IMG/VR virus record: IMGVR_UViG_3300021594_000097
Coordinates: 64,640-96,845 of that record
DNA: 32,206 nt
Origin: a virus
Strand: one strand, 5' to 3'
Positions 17,238 through 26,036 of this stretch are shown piece by piece; positions within the stretch are counted from its first letter, which is position 1; each line of letters begins with the position of its first letter. The notes beneath the pieces were generated by a model, which was given only the letters and a program-made list of their open reading frames with translations, was not told where the DNA came from and ran no database searches. The position numbers were made by a program, and so were the translations under genes.

Positions 17238-18120
17238 AGTAGCGGAACAGGACATTATTTTCCTTAGTTATGACGAACCTAATGCTGAAAAAAATTATGC
17301 TGACCTATGTGCAAAAGTTCCTTGGGCAAAAAGAGTTCATGGAGTTAAGGGCAGCGACGCCGCACACAAAGCATGTGCCGCACTAAGCGAAACAGAATAC
17401 TTTGTTACTGTAGATGCTGATAATATAATTGGTCCAAAATTTCTTGACATTGAAGTAGACTTAGCAGAATTAGGTCTCACTACTGAGCATGTGTTTAGTT
17501 GGTGCGGAAAAGTTCACGTCAACGGCCTTATGTATGGCAATGGTGGTTTAAAAATGTGGACACGTAAATTTGTTAATAATATGCGTACACACGAAAATTC
17601 AGCAGTTGACGACGAAAAGGGAAAAGTAGAATTTTGTTTTGACGAAAAGTATTATCAGTTCAACGACAGTTATTCAGAAAGTTTTACTAATGCAACACCT
17701 TTTCAAGCCTGGCGAGCAGGATTCCGCGAAGGTGTTAAAATGAGCCTCAACCAAGGCACTAAAACTACTGATATAAAAAAGGTGTGGTGGCAAAATTATC
17801 AACGATTACTTATATGGTGCAATATTGGTGTAGACGTTGATAACGGCATTTGGAGTACAATAGGTGCTCGAGAAGGTTGTTACATGACTAATTGTACTGA
17901 CTGGGATTATGCACAGGTGCGCGACTTTGAATATTTAACTGAGTATTGGAAAGAAAAGGGATACGGTCCTACAACAGATACTTCTGATTATTTTAATTGG
18001 TTAGGTACTGAACTTAAACACAAGTGCGGTTTAGAAGTTTCCAATATTGATAGTGACGGTTCAAAATTTTTCAAGACGGTGTATCAAAACACGCCAAGAA
18101 TAATTAAAAGGGCAAAATGA
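17227..18120 (+). CDS. Family 2-like GT-A glycosyltransferase, 297 aa
   Basis: The N-terminus reads D-I-I-F-L-S-Y-D-E-P-N-A followed by A-K-R-V-H-G-V-K-G and A-A-H-K-A, then V-T-V-D-A-D-N-I-I at 61-68, where D63-A-D65 is the metal-binding DxD. This layout is that of GT2-like transferases and closely matches the protein encoded at 27022. The C-terminal half differs: it carries N-A-T-P-F-Q-A-W-R-A-G-F-R-E-G, and a tyrosine- and tryptophan-rich tail near residues 195-260. It has no membrane helix, so it acts in the cytoplasm or at the inner face of the membrane. It overlaps the unknown gene before it by 11 bases and the radical SAM gene after it by 4 (ATGA). Substrate unknown. Confidence 0.7.
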   Translation: MKIKVAEQDIIFLSYDEPNAEKNYADLCAKVPWAKRVHGVKGSDAAHKACAALSETEYFVTVDADNIIGPKFLDIEVDLAELGLTTEHVFSWCGKVHVNGLMYGNGGLKMWTRKFVNNMRTHENSAVDDEKGKVEFCFDEKYYQFNDSYSESFTNATPFQAWRAGFREGVKMSLNQGTKTTDIKKVWWQNYQRLLIWCNIGVDVDNGIWSTIGAREGCYMTNCTDWDYAQVRDFEYLTEYWKEKGYGPTTDTSDYFNWLGTELKHKCGLEVSNIDSDGSKFFKTVYQNTPRIIKRAK

Positions 18121-19499
18121 GCAACGAGCAAAAAATACAAATACTCAAAGATAAACGAGATAAAATTAACTCAGTAAGTTGTAGTTTTTGCACAGCTAAA
18201 TGGTTACAAACAACTTTATATCTGCAAAACGGTTACAATCACAGTTGCCATCATCCTGCTCCTCATAAGATTCCTCTCGAAGAAGTACTAGCAGATCCTG
18301 CGGCATTGCATAACAGTAAATTTAAAAAAAGCCAACGTGAACTGATGCTCAAAGGCGAGCGACCTAGTGAGTGTGATTATTGTTGGAACATAGAAGATTT
18401 AAATAAAGATTATTTTAGCGATAGGCATTATAAAACATCGGATTACTGGGCATGGGATAAATTTGATCAAATTGCTAACAGCGACCCTAATGATAATGTT
18501 TATCCTAGTTATTTAGAAATTAGTTTTTCCAATGCATGTAATTTTGCGTGTATTTACTGTAGTCCTGAAATTTCATCTAAATGGATGGAAGATATACAAC
18601 AGAACGGGTCTTACCCAGTTAAGAATGGAGCTCATCATTTAGGCTGGTTAAAACAAGTGGGACGTTATCCGTATGCACATCACGATGAGAATCCGTATGT
18701 AGACGCTTTCTGGAAATGGTTTCCAGAAACGTTACCGCATTTAAAAGTGTTGCGTATTACAGGCGGTGAACCAACTATGAGTAAAGACTTATGGAAATTA
18801 TTAGATTACTTAATTGAAAACCCGCAGCCTGAATTAGAATTAGCTATTAACACTAACATGTGTGTGCCTGATGTATTAATTGAAAAATTAATTAATAAAA
18901 TTAATAGCTTACGAGGTGTGATAAAGCGTTTAGATATTTACACTAGTCTTGAAAGCACTGGATCTCAGGCAGAATATGCAAGAGACGGATTAGACATCAG
19001 TGTATGGCAGCAGAATGTTTGTAAAGTATTAGATAATACGCAATCAACAGTGGCTATAATGACCACTGTTAACATATTAAGTTTACCTACCTTTGTAGAT
19101 TTTATAGAACTAGTAATGCAGTTACGTAAAGATTACAATACAAACTTTGAACATAATCGAATTCCGCTCAGTATAAATTATCTAAGATGGCCACCACATT
19201 TGCAATGCACTCTTTTAGATAAAGAAGAAAGACAGCAGTATGCAGATGATATCTATGTAGCTTGTGAAAAATGGCTGAAATATTATAGCTTAGAAAAGTA
19301 TGCTCGAATCTATTTAGAAGAATGGGATCAAATACAAAGATTTTGTGATTACTTACGCACAGCAGAACCAGCAGTAGAACACAGACAGGACTTTGTAAGA
19401 TACATACAAGAGTATAATTTTAGAAGAAACAAATCGTTTACTAAGATATTTCCTGAATTCAAAAACTTATTAAAGGAATGGGATGCCCAAGAAGCCTGA
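18117..19499 (+). CDS. Radical SAM protein with N-terminal twitch/SPASM-like domain, 460 aa
   Basis: The radical SAM cluster motif is C141-N-F-A-C145-I-Y-C148, the [4Fe-4S] site that cleaves S-adenosylmethionine. I-T-G-G-E-P-T at 214-220 is the usual second SAM-contact motif. Ahead of the core lies a cysteine-rich domain: C22/C25, C44-H-H, and C86-x-x-C89 following M-L-K-G-E-R-P-S-E. That order is what SPASM or twitch domains show at the C-terminus of other radical SAM enzymes, so this protein appears permuted. It is about 100-130 residues longer than the simple radical SAM proteins of the operon. The next gene is its tandem paralogue. Such enzymes usually modify a peptide, sugar or cofactor; no substrate can be named. 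It overlaps the preceding gene by 4 bases. Confidence 0.85.
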   Translation: MSNEQKIQILKDKRDKINSVSCSFCTAKWLQTTLYLQNGYNHSCHHPAPHKIPLEEVLADPAALHNSKFKKSQRELMLKGERPSECDYCWNIEDLNKDYFSDRHYKTSDYWAWDKFDQIANSDPNDNVYPSYLEISFSNACNFACIYCSPEISSKWMEDIQQNGSYPVKNGAHHLGWLKQVGRYPYAHHDENPYVDAFWKWFPETLPHLKVLRITGGEPTMSKDLWKLLDYLIENPQPELELAINTNMCVPDVLIEKLINKINSLRGVIKRLDIYTSLESTGSQAEYARDGLDISVWQQNVCKVLDNTQSTVAIMTTVNILSLPTFVDFIELVMQLRKDYNTNFEHNRIPLSINYLRWPPHLQCTLLDKEERQQYADDIYVACEKWLKYYSLEKYARIYLEEWDQIQRFCDYLRTAEPAVEHRQDFVRYIQEYNFRRNKSFTKIFPEFKNLLKEWDAQEA

Positions 19500-20931
19500 A
19501 GAAGATTTAAAGCAATATAGAGAACGTGTTCTAGACACTAAGAGCACCAGCTTCTGCGGAGCAAAATGGTATAATGCTACTACATGGCTAGGTAGTGGTA
19601 CCACAGCAAGTTGCCATCATCCTCCAGCACATAAAATTCCAATAGAGGAAATTAAACGTAATTACACTGCTATTCATAATACTGAACATAAAAAAGAAAT
19701 GCGTCGAATGATGCAGTCTGGCGAACGCCCTCGCGAGTGTGAGTACTGTTGGAAAATGGAAGACATGGGCAAAGATGCTGTTAGTGATCGAACATTTAAA
19801 AGTATCATTTATACTGATGAAGAACTACAACAGGCGTTTGATGCAGACATAAACGAAAATACTAATTTAAAAACTTTTGAAATTGCATTTGATAGGGTAT
19901 GTAATCTTGCCTGTTCATATTGTAATGCTAGTTTCTCAACTACATGGGCAAAGGATATTAAAAACAACGGTCCTTATATTAATCTTGTAAGTGACGGCGC
20001 AGGCGCATTTCATCACGATGGATCTTGGGCACAGCCTTACAAAGACGATGAAGATAATCCCTATGTACAAGCATTTTGGAAATGGTGGGATAACGGACTA
20101 TCAGAAAGTCTACAAGAGTTACGAATCACAGGCGGCGAACCTCTAATGAGTGGTAACACATGGAAATTATTTGATTGGTTTGAAGCGCAAAACAGTGATA
20201 TGAGATTTGCTATTAACAGTAACTTAATTGCAAAGTCTGATATTATAGATAAGTTAATTGCTAAATCAAAAAATATTAAACACTTTGATTTGTACACAAG
20301 TTGCGAAGCAGTAGGCGATCAAGCAGAATACATACGTGATGGTCTAGATTATCAACTATGGAAAACAAATCTAAAAAGAATTCTTACAGAAGCAAACTAT
20401 AAAGGTGTACACATAATGATGACTATTAATAGTTTATCTTTGTTTAGTATTACTGAATTTCTTGACGAAATGTACCAGCTAAAAGAAATGACACAAAGTA
20501 GAACTCCTACTGTTAGTTTAAATCTGTTAAGATTTCCTAGTTTTCAAAGTCCGTTGGCACTACCTAATCATATTAAAGATCATTGCCATAAAAAGCTGTC
20601 AACATGGTATGCGCAAAATAAAGACCTACCAGGTTGGCACGAATTTGAACGTGCAAGTATTGAAAGATTAATTGATTATCTTGTTACAGTAGATGCACCT
20701 CATCGCAGAACAAGTAATCCTATTACACTGTGGAGAGACTTTAAAACTTTTTATCAGCAGTACGATCAGCGCAGATCAAAATCCATATATGTATTTCCTA
20801 AAATTTTAACAGATTGGATTGATACTATACCTGATACAGACATAGCAATAAAAGAGTTAGCAGACAAAGAAGGCTGGGTGTTAACACCTGACTCAAGGAA
20901 CATTGATGATCCTATTGCGACCTACAATTAA
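19483..20931 (+). CDS. Radical SAM protein, tandem paralogue, N-terminal twitch-like domain, 482 aa
   Basis: It has the same architecture as the preceding gene and clear sequence similarity along its length. N-terminal ligands are C25, C44-H-H and C86-x-x-C89 at the same spacing. The core motif is C140-N-L-A-C144-S-Y-C147, and I-T-G-G-E-P at 215-220 is the second motif. Both proteins also share Y-V-[DQ]-A-F-W-K-W just before it and D-[IL]-Y-T-S-[LC]-E-[SA] with a following A-E-Y-[AI]-R-D-G-L-D. AAGGAA at 19472-19477 precedes the ATG by 5 bases and lies within the 17-base overlap region with the previous gene. Both copies keep every cluster ligand, so both should be active. They could act on related substrates or as partners. 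Confidence 0.85.
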   Translation: MPKKPEEDLKQYRERVLDTKSTSFCGAKWYNATTWLGSGTTASCHHPPAHKIPIEEIKRNYTAIHNTEHKKEMRRMMQSGERPRECEYCWKMEDMGKDAVSDRTFKSIIYTDEELQQAFDADINENTNLKTFEIAFDRVCNLACSYCNASFSTTWAKDIKNNGPYINLVSDGAGAFHHDGSWAQPYKDDEDNPYVQAFWKWWDNGLSESLQELRITGGEPLMSGNTWKLFDWFEAQNSDMRFAINSNLIAKSDIIDKLIAKSKNIKHFDLYTSCEAVGDQAEYIRDGLDYQLWKTNLKRILTEANYKGVHIMMTINSLSLFSITEFLDEMYQLKEMTQSRTPTVSLNLLRFPSFQSPLALPNHIKDHCHKKLSTWYAQNKDLPGWHEFERASIERLIDYLVTVDAPHRRTSNPITLWRDFKTFYQQYDQRRSKSIYVFPKILTDWIDTIPDTDIAIKELADKEGWVLTPDSRNIDDPIATYN

Positions 20932-22198
20932 TTTATATTACGATAATATTGTTAACGGAATACCTGTTCCTAACGGCATAACACGATATAAAATTAATAA
21001 ACAGTACGATATTCCAGTGATGTCTAGTTTAGAATACAGTGATCAAGTCCTTAAAACTACGTATTTTTATAATGTAATGAAGGCAAACGAAGTCACAGTT
21101 AATTTGTTTACTAAAAGAGATATGGCGTCAAATTTATTTTATCCATTGGAGCTTTCAAAAACAGCAATACGGAATCGTCTTATTGATATTATTCCGGAAA
21201 AGACATTAACTCGTATTAAAAAACGAAAAATGAAATTATTATTACTTTATCAACAATGGATAGGTGATTATAACTTTATGCAAAATCTTAAAGAAAGAAT
21301 TGATGTATTAATTCGAAACGGAGTTCCTACTGATCAAATTTATTTAATAACCGGTGATATTAATTGTTCCTATCAGGAATTATTTGACAAGGTTAAAGTA
21401 TTTGGTATTGATTGGTGGCAAATTGCTTATCAACTAACTTGTAAATCTAAGTATCAAAATATTGATTATCATTGGGTCACATTTTTACTAGATGATGAAG
21501 TGCGTGAAAGTTTTGATATCAATAATTGGAATAATCCCAGTTTACTATTTACAGCATTAACTGGTGAATCGTCAATGCATTCACTGGCTACTATTACTGA
21601 ACTAGAATCTAGAGAATTATTAGATAAAGGTTGCTATGAATTTAATGTTAAGAAAAACAAAAATCTAAATTTAGATAGTAAAATATTTACTAATGAGTCA
21701 TTGTTAAATAACAAACAGTCAAAAAAAGATATAATTAATAATTTATTATCATCTGAGACAACTATCGCAAATATATCGGAGTCATTAGAAGACAGTCTAT
21801 TTGCAATTGTAGCAGAGCCGTTCACACCTATGATGGATAAAACGTATCTGTCAGAAACAAATGCACTATGGGTATCGCCAAATATATGGAACGCTATTGC
21901 TCAAGGTTATCCTTTTATGGTAGTAGGAAGTTTATCTACTATGCGTTATCTTAATAACGAAGGATATTTTAGTTATGTAGATCTGTTTAATGAAACATAT
22001 GATAGTGTTAGTGATTTAAAAATTAAATTAAATTTAATAATGACTGAAGTTGACAGATTATCTAAATTGTCTAAAGAAGAAATTAATGATCGTATAATTT
22101 TAACAAAACCATTTATCGAGGCCAATAAGAAAAAGTTTTATGATAAAAAACACACTTGGAAATTTTACGACCTTTTCAAAGAAATGCAATATGAATAA
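20906..22198 (+). CDS. Unknown protein, possibly glycosyltransferase-related, 430 aa
   Basis: AAGGAA at 20895-20900 is 5 bases before ATG 20906, so I prefer this over the TTG just before it. The gene overlaps the previous one by 26 bases. The N-terminal half is unlike anything I recognise but contains K-L-L-L-L-Y-Q-Q-W-I-G-D near residue 110 and D-Q-I-Y-L-I-T-G-D-I-N near 142, which look like Rossmann-type strands. The C-terminal part has A-E-P-F-T-P-M-M-D-K-T-Y-L-S-E-T and then Q-G-Y-P-F-M-V-V-G-S and E-T-Y-D-S-V-S-D, a pattern similar to E-K...PF..vG...Y-D segments in phage and giant-virus proteins thought to be glycosyltransferase-like. That link is an impression from motifs. No membrane segment is seen. 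Confidence 0.6.
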   Translation: MILLRPTINLYYDNIVNGIPVPNGITRYKINKQYDIPVMSSLEYSDQVLKTTYFYNVMKANEVTVNLFTKRDMASNLFYPLELSKTAIRNRLIDIIPEKTLTRIKKRKMKLLLLYQQWIGDYNFMQNLKERIDVLIRNGVPTDQIYLITGDINCSYQELFDKVKVFGIDWWQIAYQLTCKSKYQNIDYHWVTFLLDDEVRESFDINNWNNPSLLFTALTGESSMHSLATITELESRELLDKGCYEFNVKKNKNLNLDSKIFTNESLLNNKQSKKDIINNLLSSETTIANISESLEDSLFAIVAEPFTPMMDKTYLSETNALWVSPNIWNAIAQGYPFMVVGSLSTMRYLNNEGYFSYVDLFNETYDSVSDLKIKLNLIMTEVDRLSKLSKEEINDRIILTKPFIEANKKKFYDKKHTWKFYDLFKEMQYE

Positions 22199-23450
22199 AG
22201 ATTTTAATAATTTTTGTGTAGCACCCTGGATGCACTTGCACGTCATCAACGACGGTAGAGCTTTTGCATGTTGTCAAACCCCATTAAAAAACGAAAATAG
22301 TTTTGGAAATGTAAAAACTCAAAAACTTATAGAAATTGTTAATAGTGATCAAGCTAAAGTAATGAGGAAAAATATGCTTGAAGGCAAGCCTCTGCCTACT
22401 GCTTGTGAAAGATGTACTTCTAAAGAAGCTGTTGGACTTAATAGTATGCGAACAGGCTTTAATGATAGATGGTATGCAGAAATGCAACCGTTAATTGAAC
22501 AAACAGATATAGACGGTGCCATTCCTTCATTGCAATTAAAATACTGGGATTTTAGATTTAGTAACTATTGTAATCTAGCTTGCACAACATGTTCACCACT
22601 GTTTAGTACACAGTGGGCATCTGATTGGATTAAACTACATCCTGGATACGACAAATATTCTGAAACAAGATTAATTGATTTAGAAAAAGCAGATTTATTT
22701 TGGGACGACATTGCACAAAATTTAGATACAATGAAGCAGATACATTTTGCAGGTGGCGAACCACTAATGATGCCTGAACATTGGAAAATTTTAAAACTAC
22801 TTGATGAACGTAAAAAATATGACATTGAATTAAGATACAGTACCAATGGGACCACGTTAGGTAGAGATAAAGACAATGTATTAGATTATTGGAAAAAATT
22901 TAAACATGTACATTTAAGTTTGAGCATCGATGGCGAAGGTGATGCATTTGAATATATCAGATATAAAGGTAACTGGAAATCTACATTTGAAAATTTAAAA
23001 CGTATACGAGAAAGCGGAGTAGTTGATTATTGGTTTCATCCTACAGTGAGTATATTAAATATATTTAGATTAACAGAATTGCATGAAGTTTTACATAAAG
23101 CAGATCTTATGCCTTTAAAATCAATACACAAGCACATGGGCTTCAACATTGAAAATTATTGGGTTGATAGATTTCACCTGAATCCTTTGTTTACTCCTGA
23201 TTATTATAGTATAACAGTTCTTCCTGCCCATTTAAAAGATCAAGCCGCTGAAAAAATAACAAAGTATGGCAAGAAGCTTGAGGCTGACACAGCAATACCT
23301 TTTAGCGGTTGGCAAAATATTATTGATTTTATGTATAGTGAAGATCGCAGCATACTATTTGAAAAGTTTAAATGGAAATCGCAACAGATTGATACTATTC
23401 GAAACAATGATGTTTTTGCATTTAATCCGGAGCTTATCAATGTTAAATAA
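22191..23450 (+). CDS. Radical SAM protein with N-terminal twitch/SPASM-like domain, 419 aa
   Basis: I start the gene at ATG 22191, which overlaps the previous stop as ATGAATAA, and not at the in-frame ATG 22140; the protein then begins M-N-K-D-F-N-N-F-C, right at the conserved F-C-x-x-P-W of this family. N-terminal ligands are C9, C27-C28 and C72-x-x-C75, with M-L-E-G-K-P-L-P before the last pair. The core is C127-N-L-A-C131-T-T-C134, and F-A-G-G-E-P is at 186-191. The radical SAM domain continues through L-S-L-S-I-D-G and Y-I-R-Y-K-G. It is closest to the operon's last radical SAM gene (30234). It probably modifies an organic substrate by radical chemistry using two iron-sulfur clusters; the substrate is unknown. 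Confidence 0.85.
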   Translation: MNKDFNNFCVAPWMHLHVINDGRAFACCQTPLKNENSFGNVKTQKLIEIVNSDQAKVMRKNMLEGKPLPTACERCTSKEAVGLNSMRTGFNDRWYAEMQPLIEQTDIDGAIPSLQLKYWDFRFSNYCNLACTTCSPLFSTQWASDWIKLHPGYDKYSETRLIDLEKADLFWDDIAQNLDTMKQIHFAGGEPLMMPEHWKILKLLDERKKYDIELRYSTNGTTLGRDKDNVLDYWKKFKHVHLSLSIDGEGDAFEYIRYKGNWKSTFENLKRIRESGVVDYWFHPTVSILNIFRLTELHEVLHKADLMPLKSIHKHMGFNIENYWVDRFHLNPLFTPDYYSITVLPAHLKDQAAEKITKYGKKLEADTAIPFSGWQNIIDFMYSEDRSILFEKFKWKSQQIDTIRNNDVFAFNPELINVK

Positions 23451-24291
23451 AATAAAAAAATATATAAGAGGTTTAACTCTTGAAGAGTATATAAAATATG
23501 TAAAAACATCATCAAGTCATGTTAATAGTATTGACGACCTTGCACAATTTGGTATTAAAAAATCAGTATGGTCTAAAGATGACTATGAGCGCGGCTATAC
23601 AACTGTACTAGGTATGAATTCAGCAGAGGAAAAAATAGTAAAACCTGGAGATTGGGAGTACGTTATCAATAGATACAATTTTAGAGAAATATGGGACTTT
23701 AATTCTCCTAGACCTAAAATTGGATTTTTTGGTTGTAGTTTTACATTTGGTGAAGGTATAGAATATAAAGATACATTTGTTAGTATGGTTTCAAAGCAGT
23801 TTGACCTTAATTGTTTTAATTTAGCTATAGGTGGATCTTCTTTACAAAGGGTGGCAAAAACGTTTAGTGCTGCCTCTAAAGTAATAGATCTTGATTATGC
23901 TGTGTTTACCTTGCCGCAATGGCATAGACAAATGTATCTTGACGATCAAGGTAAAATTGTTAATCTTATACCCCAATGGCCGCATCAACAGTATGAAGAA
24001 TTAAGTAATCAGCTTACTGCTTTAGACGAGGAATATTATATAGTACAAGCAGTATCTTATGTAAACTGGATACATGATTTAGCAGAACATAAAAATATAA
24101 AAATAATTTTATGTTCTTGGGATTATCCACTAAACGATTTATGTGAGGTTATGTACCCTAATGAAACAATAAAACCTTTTCCTAATATTGATGATAAATG
24201 CGCTAGAGATAAAATGCATCCTGGTATACGTTCTCAACATGCACATGCAGAGCAAATTAAAAGAGCAATATATGATAGAGCTTGGTTTTAG
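23440..24291 (+). CDS. SGNH/GDSL-type hydrolase-like protein, 283 aa
   Basis: The start is ATG 23440, 11 bases inside the end of the previous gene and preceded by GGAG; the longer frame back to 23266 merely crosses that gene. I-G-F-F-G-C-S100-F-T-F-G-E-G matches SGNH block I with the nucleophilic serine, N-L-A-I-G-G-S-S at 127-134 matches the following glycine block, and D257-K-M-H260-P-G gives the terminal D-x-x-H pair. These hydrolases and transferases remove or move O-acyl groups, often on sugars of surface polysaccharides. There is no signal peptide, so it would act in the cytoplasm. Its TAG stop is followed one codon later by TAA. Its neighbours are radical SAM and unknown genes. I am confident of the fold and unsure of the substrate. 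Confidence 0.75.
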   Translation: MLNKIKKYIRGLTLEEYIKYVKTSSSHVNSIDDLAQFGIKKSVWSKDDYERGYTTVLGMNSAEEKIVKPGDWEYVINRYNFREIWDFNSPRPKIGFFGCSFTFGEGIEYKDTFVSMVSKQFDLNCFNLAIGGSSLQRVAKTFSAASKVIDLDYAVFTLPQWHRQMYLDDQGKIVNLIPQWPHQQYEELSNQLTALDEEYYIVQAVSYVNWIHDLAEHKNIKIILCSWDYPLNDLCEVMYPNETIKPFPNIDDKCARDKMHPGIRSQHAHAEQIKRAIYDRAWF

Positions 24292-25234
24292 AAATAAAGA
24301 TAATCAAATAAAATATCTTCAGATTAAACCTGATGATACAGCATTGGCATCTGCATGGACTAAACAATTAGATCATTTATTACTAACACATAATAACAAA
24401 ATATTTCAAAAGAATTTTAGTTTGTTAGGGTTTCATAACGATTGCAGAACGCGAGAACATATTTGTAATGATTTAGATAGGAGTATCCAAACAATAAATT
24501 ATTATAAAGCATATAGAATTAATGAAGATTTTAGTTCTTTAAGATACGAACACAATCAAGATCTTCTTAATGTTCTACATCATCATTTTGAAATAACACA
24601 AGGACAATTATGGAAACCAGGTACTGTTTTAGCTAAAGCTAATGGGGAAACAAGAAATGCAATATCTATGCTTAACCATTGTTGCCATGAATTAGAGGCA
24701 TGGTATGAAACAGAAAAAAATAGCCCTGAATGGACCAACGGATATTTTTATTATAATGTACTTGGAGTAACAGATCGTATTGAAATTCCTCTAGAAGAAA
24801 AACGAAATTTTACTAGAGACATTACTGATGGTTTAGTTTATCTTCATTATGCGCAAACAGGCAAGACATGGTACGAAGCATATCTTGACAATGATAATAT
24901 AGTAGAAGCAAATGGCATTTCAGAACACAGAATAATCAGCGGCGAGTTTAATTGTTACTTTGGAACAGGCTATGAATTGCCTATGGATGACAATTTTACA
25001 AAATGGTTAGAAGCAAGAGGAGTAGATCCTACAGACGAACAGCTTGCACTTGGTTATGCACCTGTGGGAAAAATTATTGATATGCCATATACTGAGGCAG
25101 TAGATTTTTTTAAAGAATATACAGATTTTTACTCAATTGAATTTAATAAAAAACGCATAGAATACGACTACAGACATACTGATATTGGTTATTTTCCTAT
25201 GTTAGAACGTATGTGGAGTAAATGGAATGGCTAA
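24272..25234 (+). CDS. Unknown protein, 320 aa
   Basis: I choose ATG 24272 (M-I-E-L-G-F-R-N-K-D), 20 bases inside the preceding gene with AAAGAG upstream, rather than ATG 24188. The protein is soluble and rich in aromatic and acidic residues. Notable stretches are L-L-G-F-H-N-D-C near residue 52, H-H-H-F-E near 95, L-N-H-C-C-H-E-L-E-A-W-Y near 125, F-N-C-Y-F-G-T-G-Y near 225 and a C-terminal Y-F-P-M-L-E-R-M-W-S-K-W. The several His/Asp/Glu positions could bind a metal, but I recognise no family. Its place between an SGNH protein and another unknown, with 8-base overlap to the latter, ties it to the accessory pathway. Its function is left open. Confidence 0.65.
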   Translation: MIELGFRNKDNQIKYLQIKPDDTALASAWTKQLDHLLLTHNNKIFQKNFSLLGFHNDCRTREHICNDLDRSIQTINYYKAYRINEDFSSLRYEHNQDLLNVLHHHFEITQGQLWKPGTVLAKANGETRNAISMLNHCCHELEAWYETEKNSPEWTNGYFYYNVLGVTDRIEIPLEEKRNFTRDITDGLVYLHYAQTGKTWYEAYLDNDNIVEANGISEHRIISGEFNCYFGTGYELPMDDNFTKWLEARGVDPTDEQLALGYAPVGKIIDMPYTEAVDFFKEYTDFYSIEFNKKRIEYDYRHTDIGYFPMLERMWSKWNG

Positions 25235-26036
25235 TTTTATTAATGGTATATGGGAAAATGCTGGAAATGAATTTTGGAATATTAAGAAACCTGACGAAAT
25301 ATTAGGTATAGCTCGTGTGTCTAAACACATGTTAAGTTATTGGCCCAGAATTAAAAACTACGAAAACTACTTAATAAATTATTTTCAATACGGTATTAAT
25401 AAAGAAGTAGAACCTACTATATGGTTATCTCACACAGATCCTGTGTATAACAGATATCAAGAAGAAATTGAAGGATATGTAAAAGCAGTTTGGCTTACAC
25501 ATGGATTTTTTACTGAAGGCGGTCTAAGAAAGCCAGTTGGGGTTCATTGGAGTCCTGTGTCTCTTGACTGGAGAATACATCCGGGTGGAACAAGACAAGC
25601 AATTATAAAATATTTTGCACCCGATGAAATAGATTGTCTTTGTTTTAATACAGGCGGTCAACCTATGCAATTTATAAAAGAATTTAACACAGTAGAAGAA
25701 ATTGCTGAATATACTAATAGCTCTAAAGTTTTTTTAGTAGTTACAGATGAACGCGGTCATTATATACCGCATGTTCATTTAGATGGATTTACTATTAAAC
25801 CTGCAATGGTCGAGACACATGCACAGATGAAAAAGTTTTTTAGAAAAACTAAGATTGAAGCTAATTTTGATTTAGCTGAGTTAGGATATGATGAAACAAA
25901 AATATTAAAAACTGAAAAAAAACGCATAAAAATAACTATTGAAGATCAGTCTATGGATACAAAGGTAAAAGCAATGCTACTATTACCGTCGTTTAATAAT
26001 TTTGAAGGACATGGAGTTAAAATTGAGCGTACCTAA
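25227..26036 (+). CDS. Unknown protein with W-R-I-H-P-G-G-T-R motif, 269 aa
   Basis: The ATG overlaps the previous TAA as ATGGCTAA. The protein has no membrane helix. Its most distinctive part is residues 105-123, G-V-H-W-S-P followed by L-D-W-R-I-H-P-G-G-T-R, a compact motif that looks like a conserved substrate or phosphate-binding loop. Further on are C-L-C-F-N-T-G-G-Q-P at 137-146 and H-Y-I-P-H-V-H-L-D near residues 176-184 with three histidines and an aspartate, which could form a metal site. I cannot name a family. It overlaps the frame of the following radical SAM gene by roughly 14-26 bases. A role as an enzyme of the same pathway is a reasonable guess only. Confidence 0.65.
   Translation: MANFINGIWENAGNEFWNIKKPDEILGIARVSKHMLSYWPRIKNYENYLINYFQYGINKEVEPTIWLSHTDPVYNRYQEEIEGYVKAVWLTHGFFTEGGLRKPVGVHWSPVSLDWRIHPGGTRQAIIKYFAPDEIDCLCFNTGGQPMQFIKEFNTVEEIAEYTNSSKVFLVVTDERGHYIPHVHLDGFTIKPAMVETHAQMKKFFRKTKIEANFDLAELGYDETKILKTEKKRIKITIEDQSMDTKVKAMLLLPSFNNFEGHGVKIERT

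Noticed and set aside
22140-24271. Longer starts at 22140, 23266 and 24188
   Set aside because: These extensions run through upstream genes in another frame and encode unlikely sequence. The ATGs at 22191, 23440 and 24272 give the usual short overlaps, and at 22191 the protein then starts at a conserved motif.
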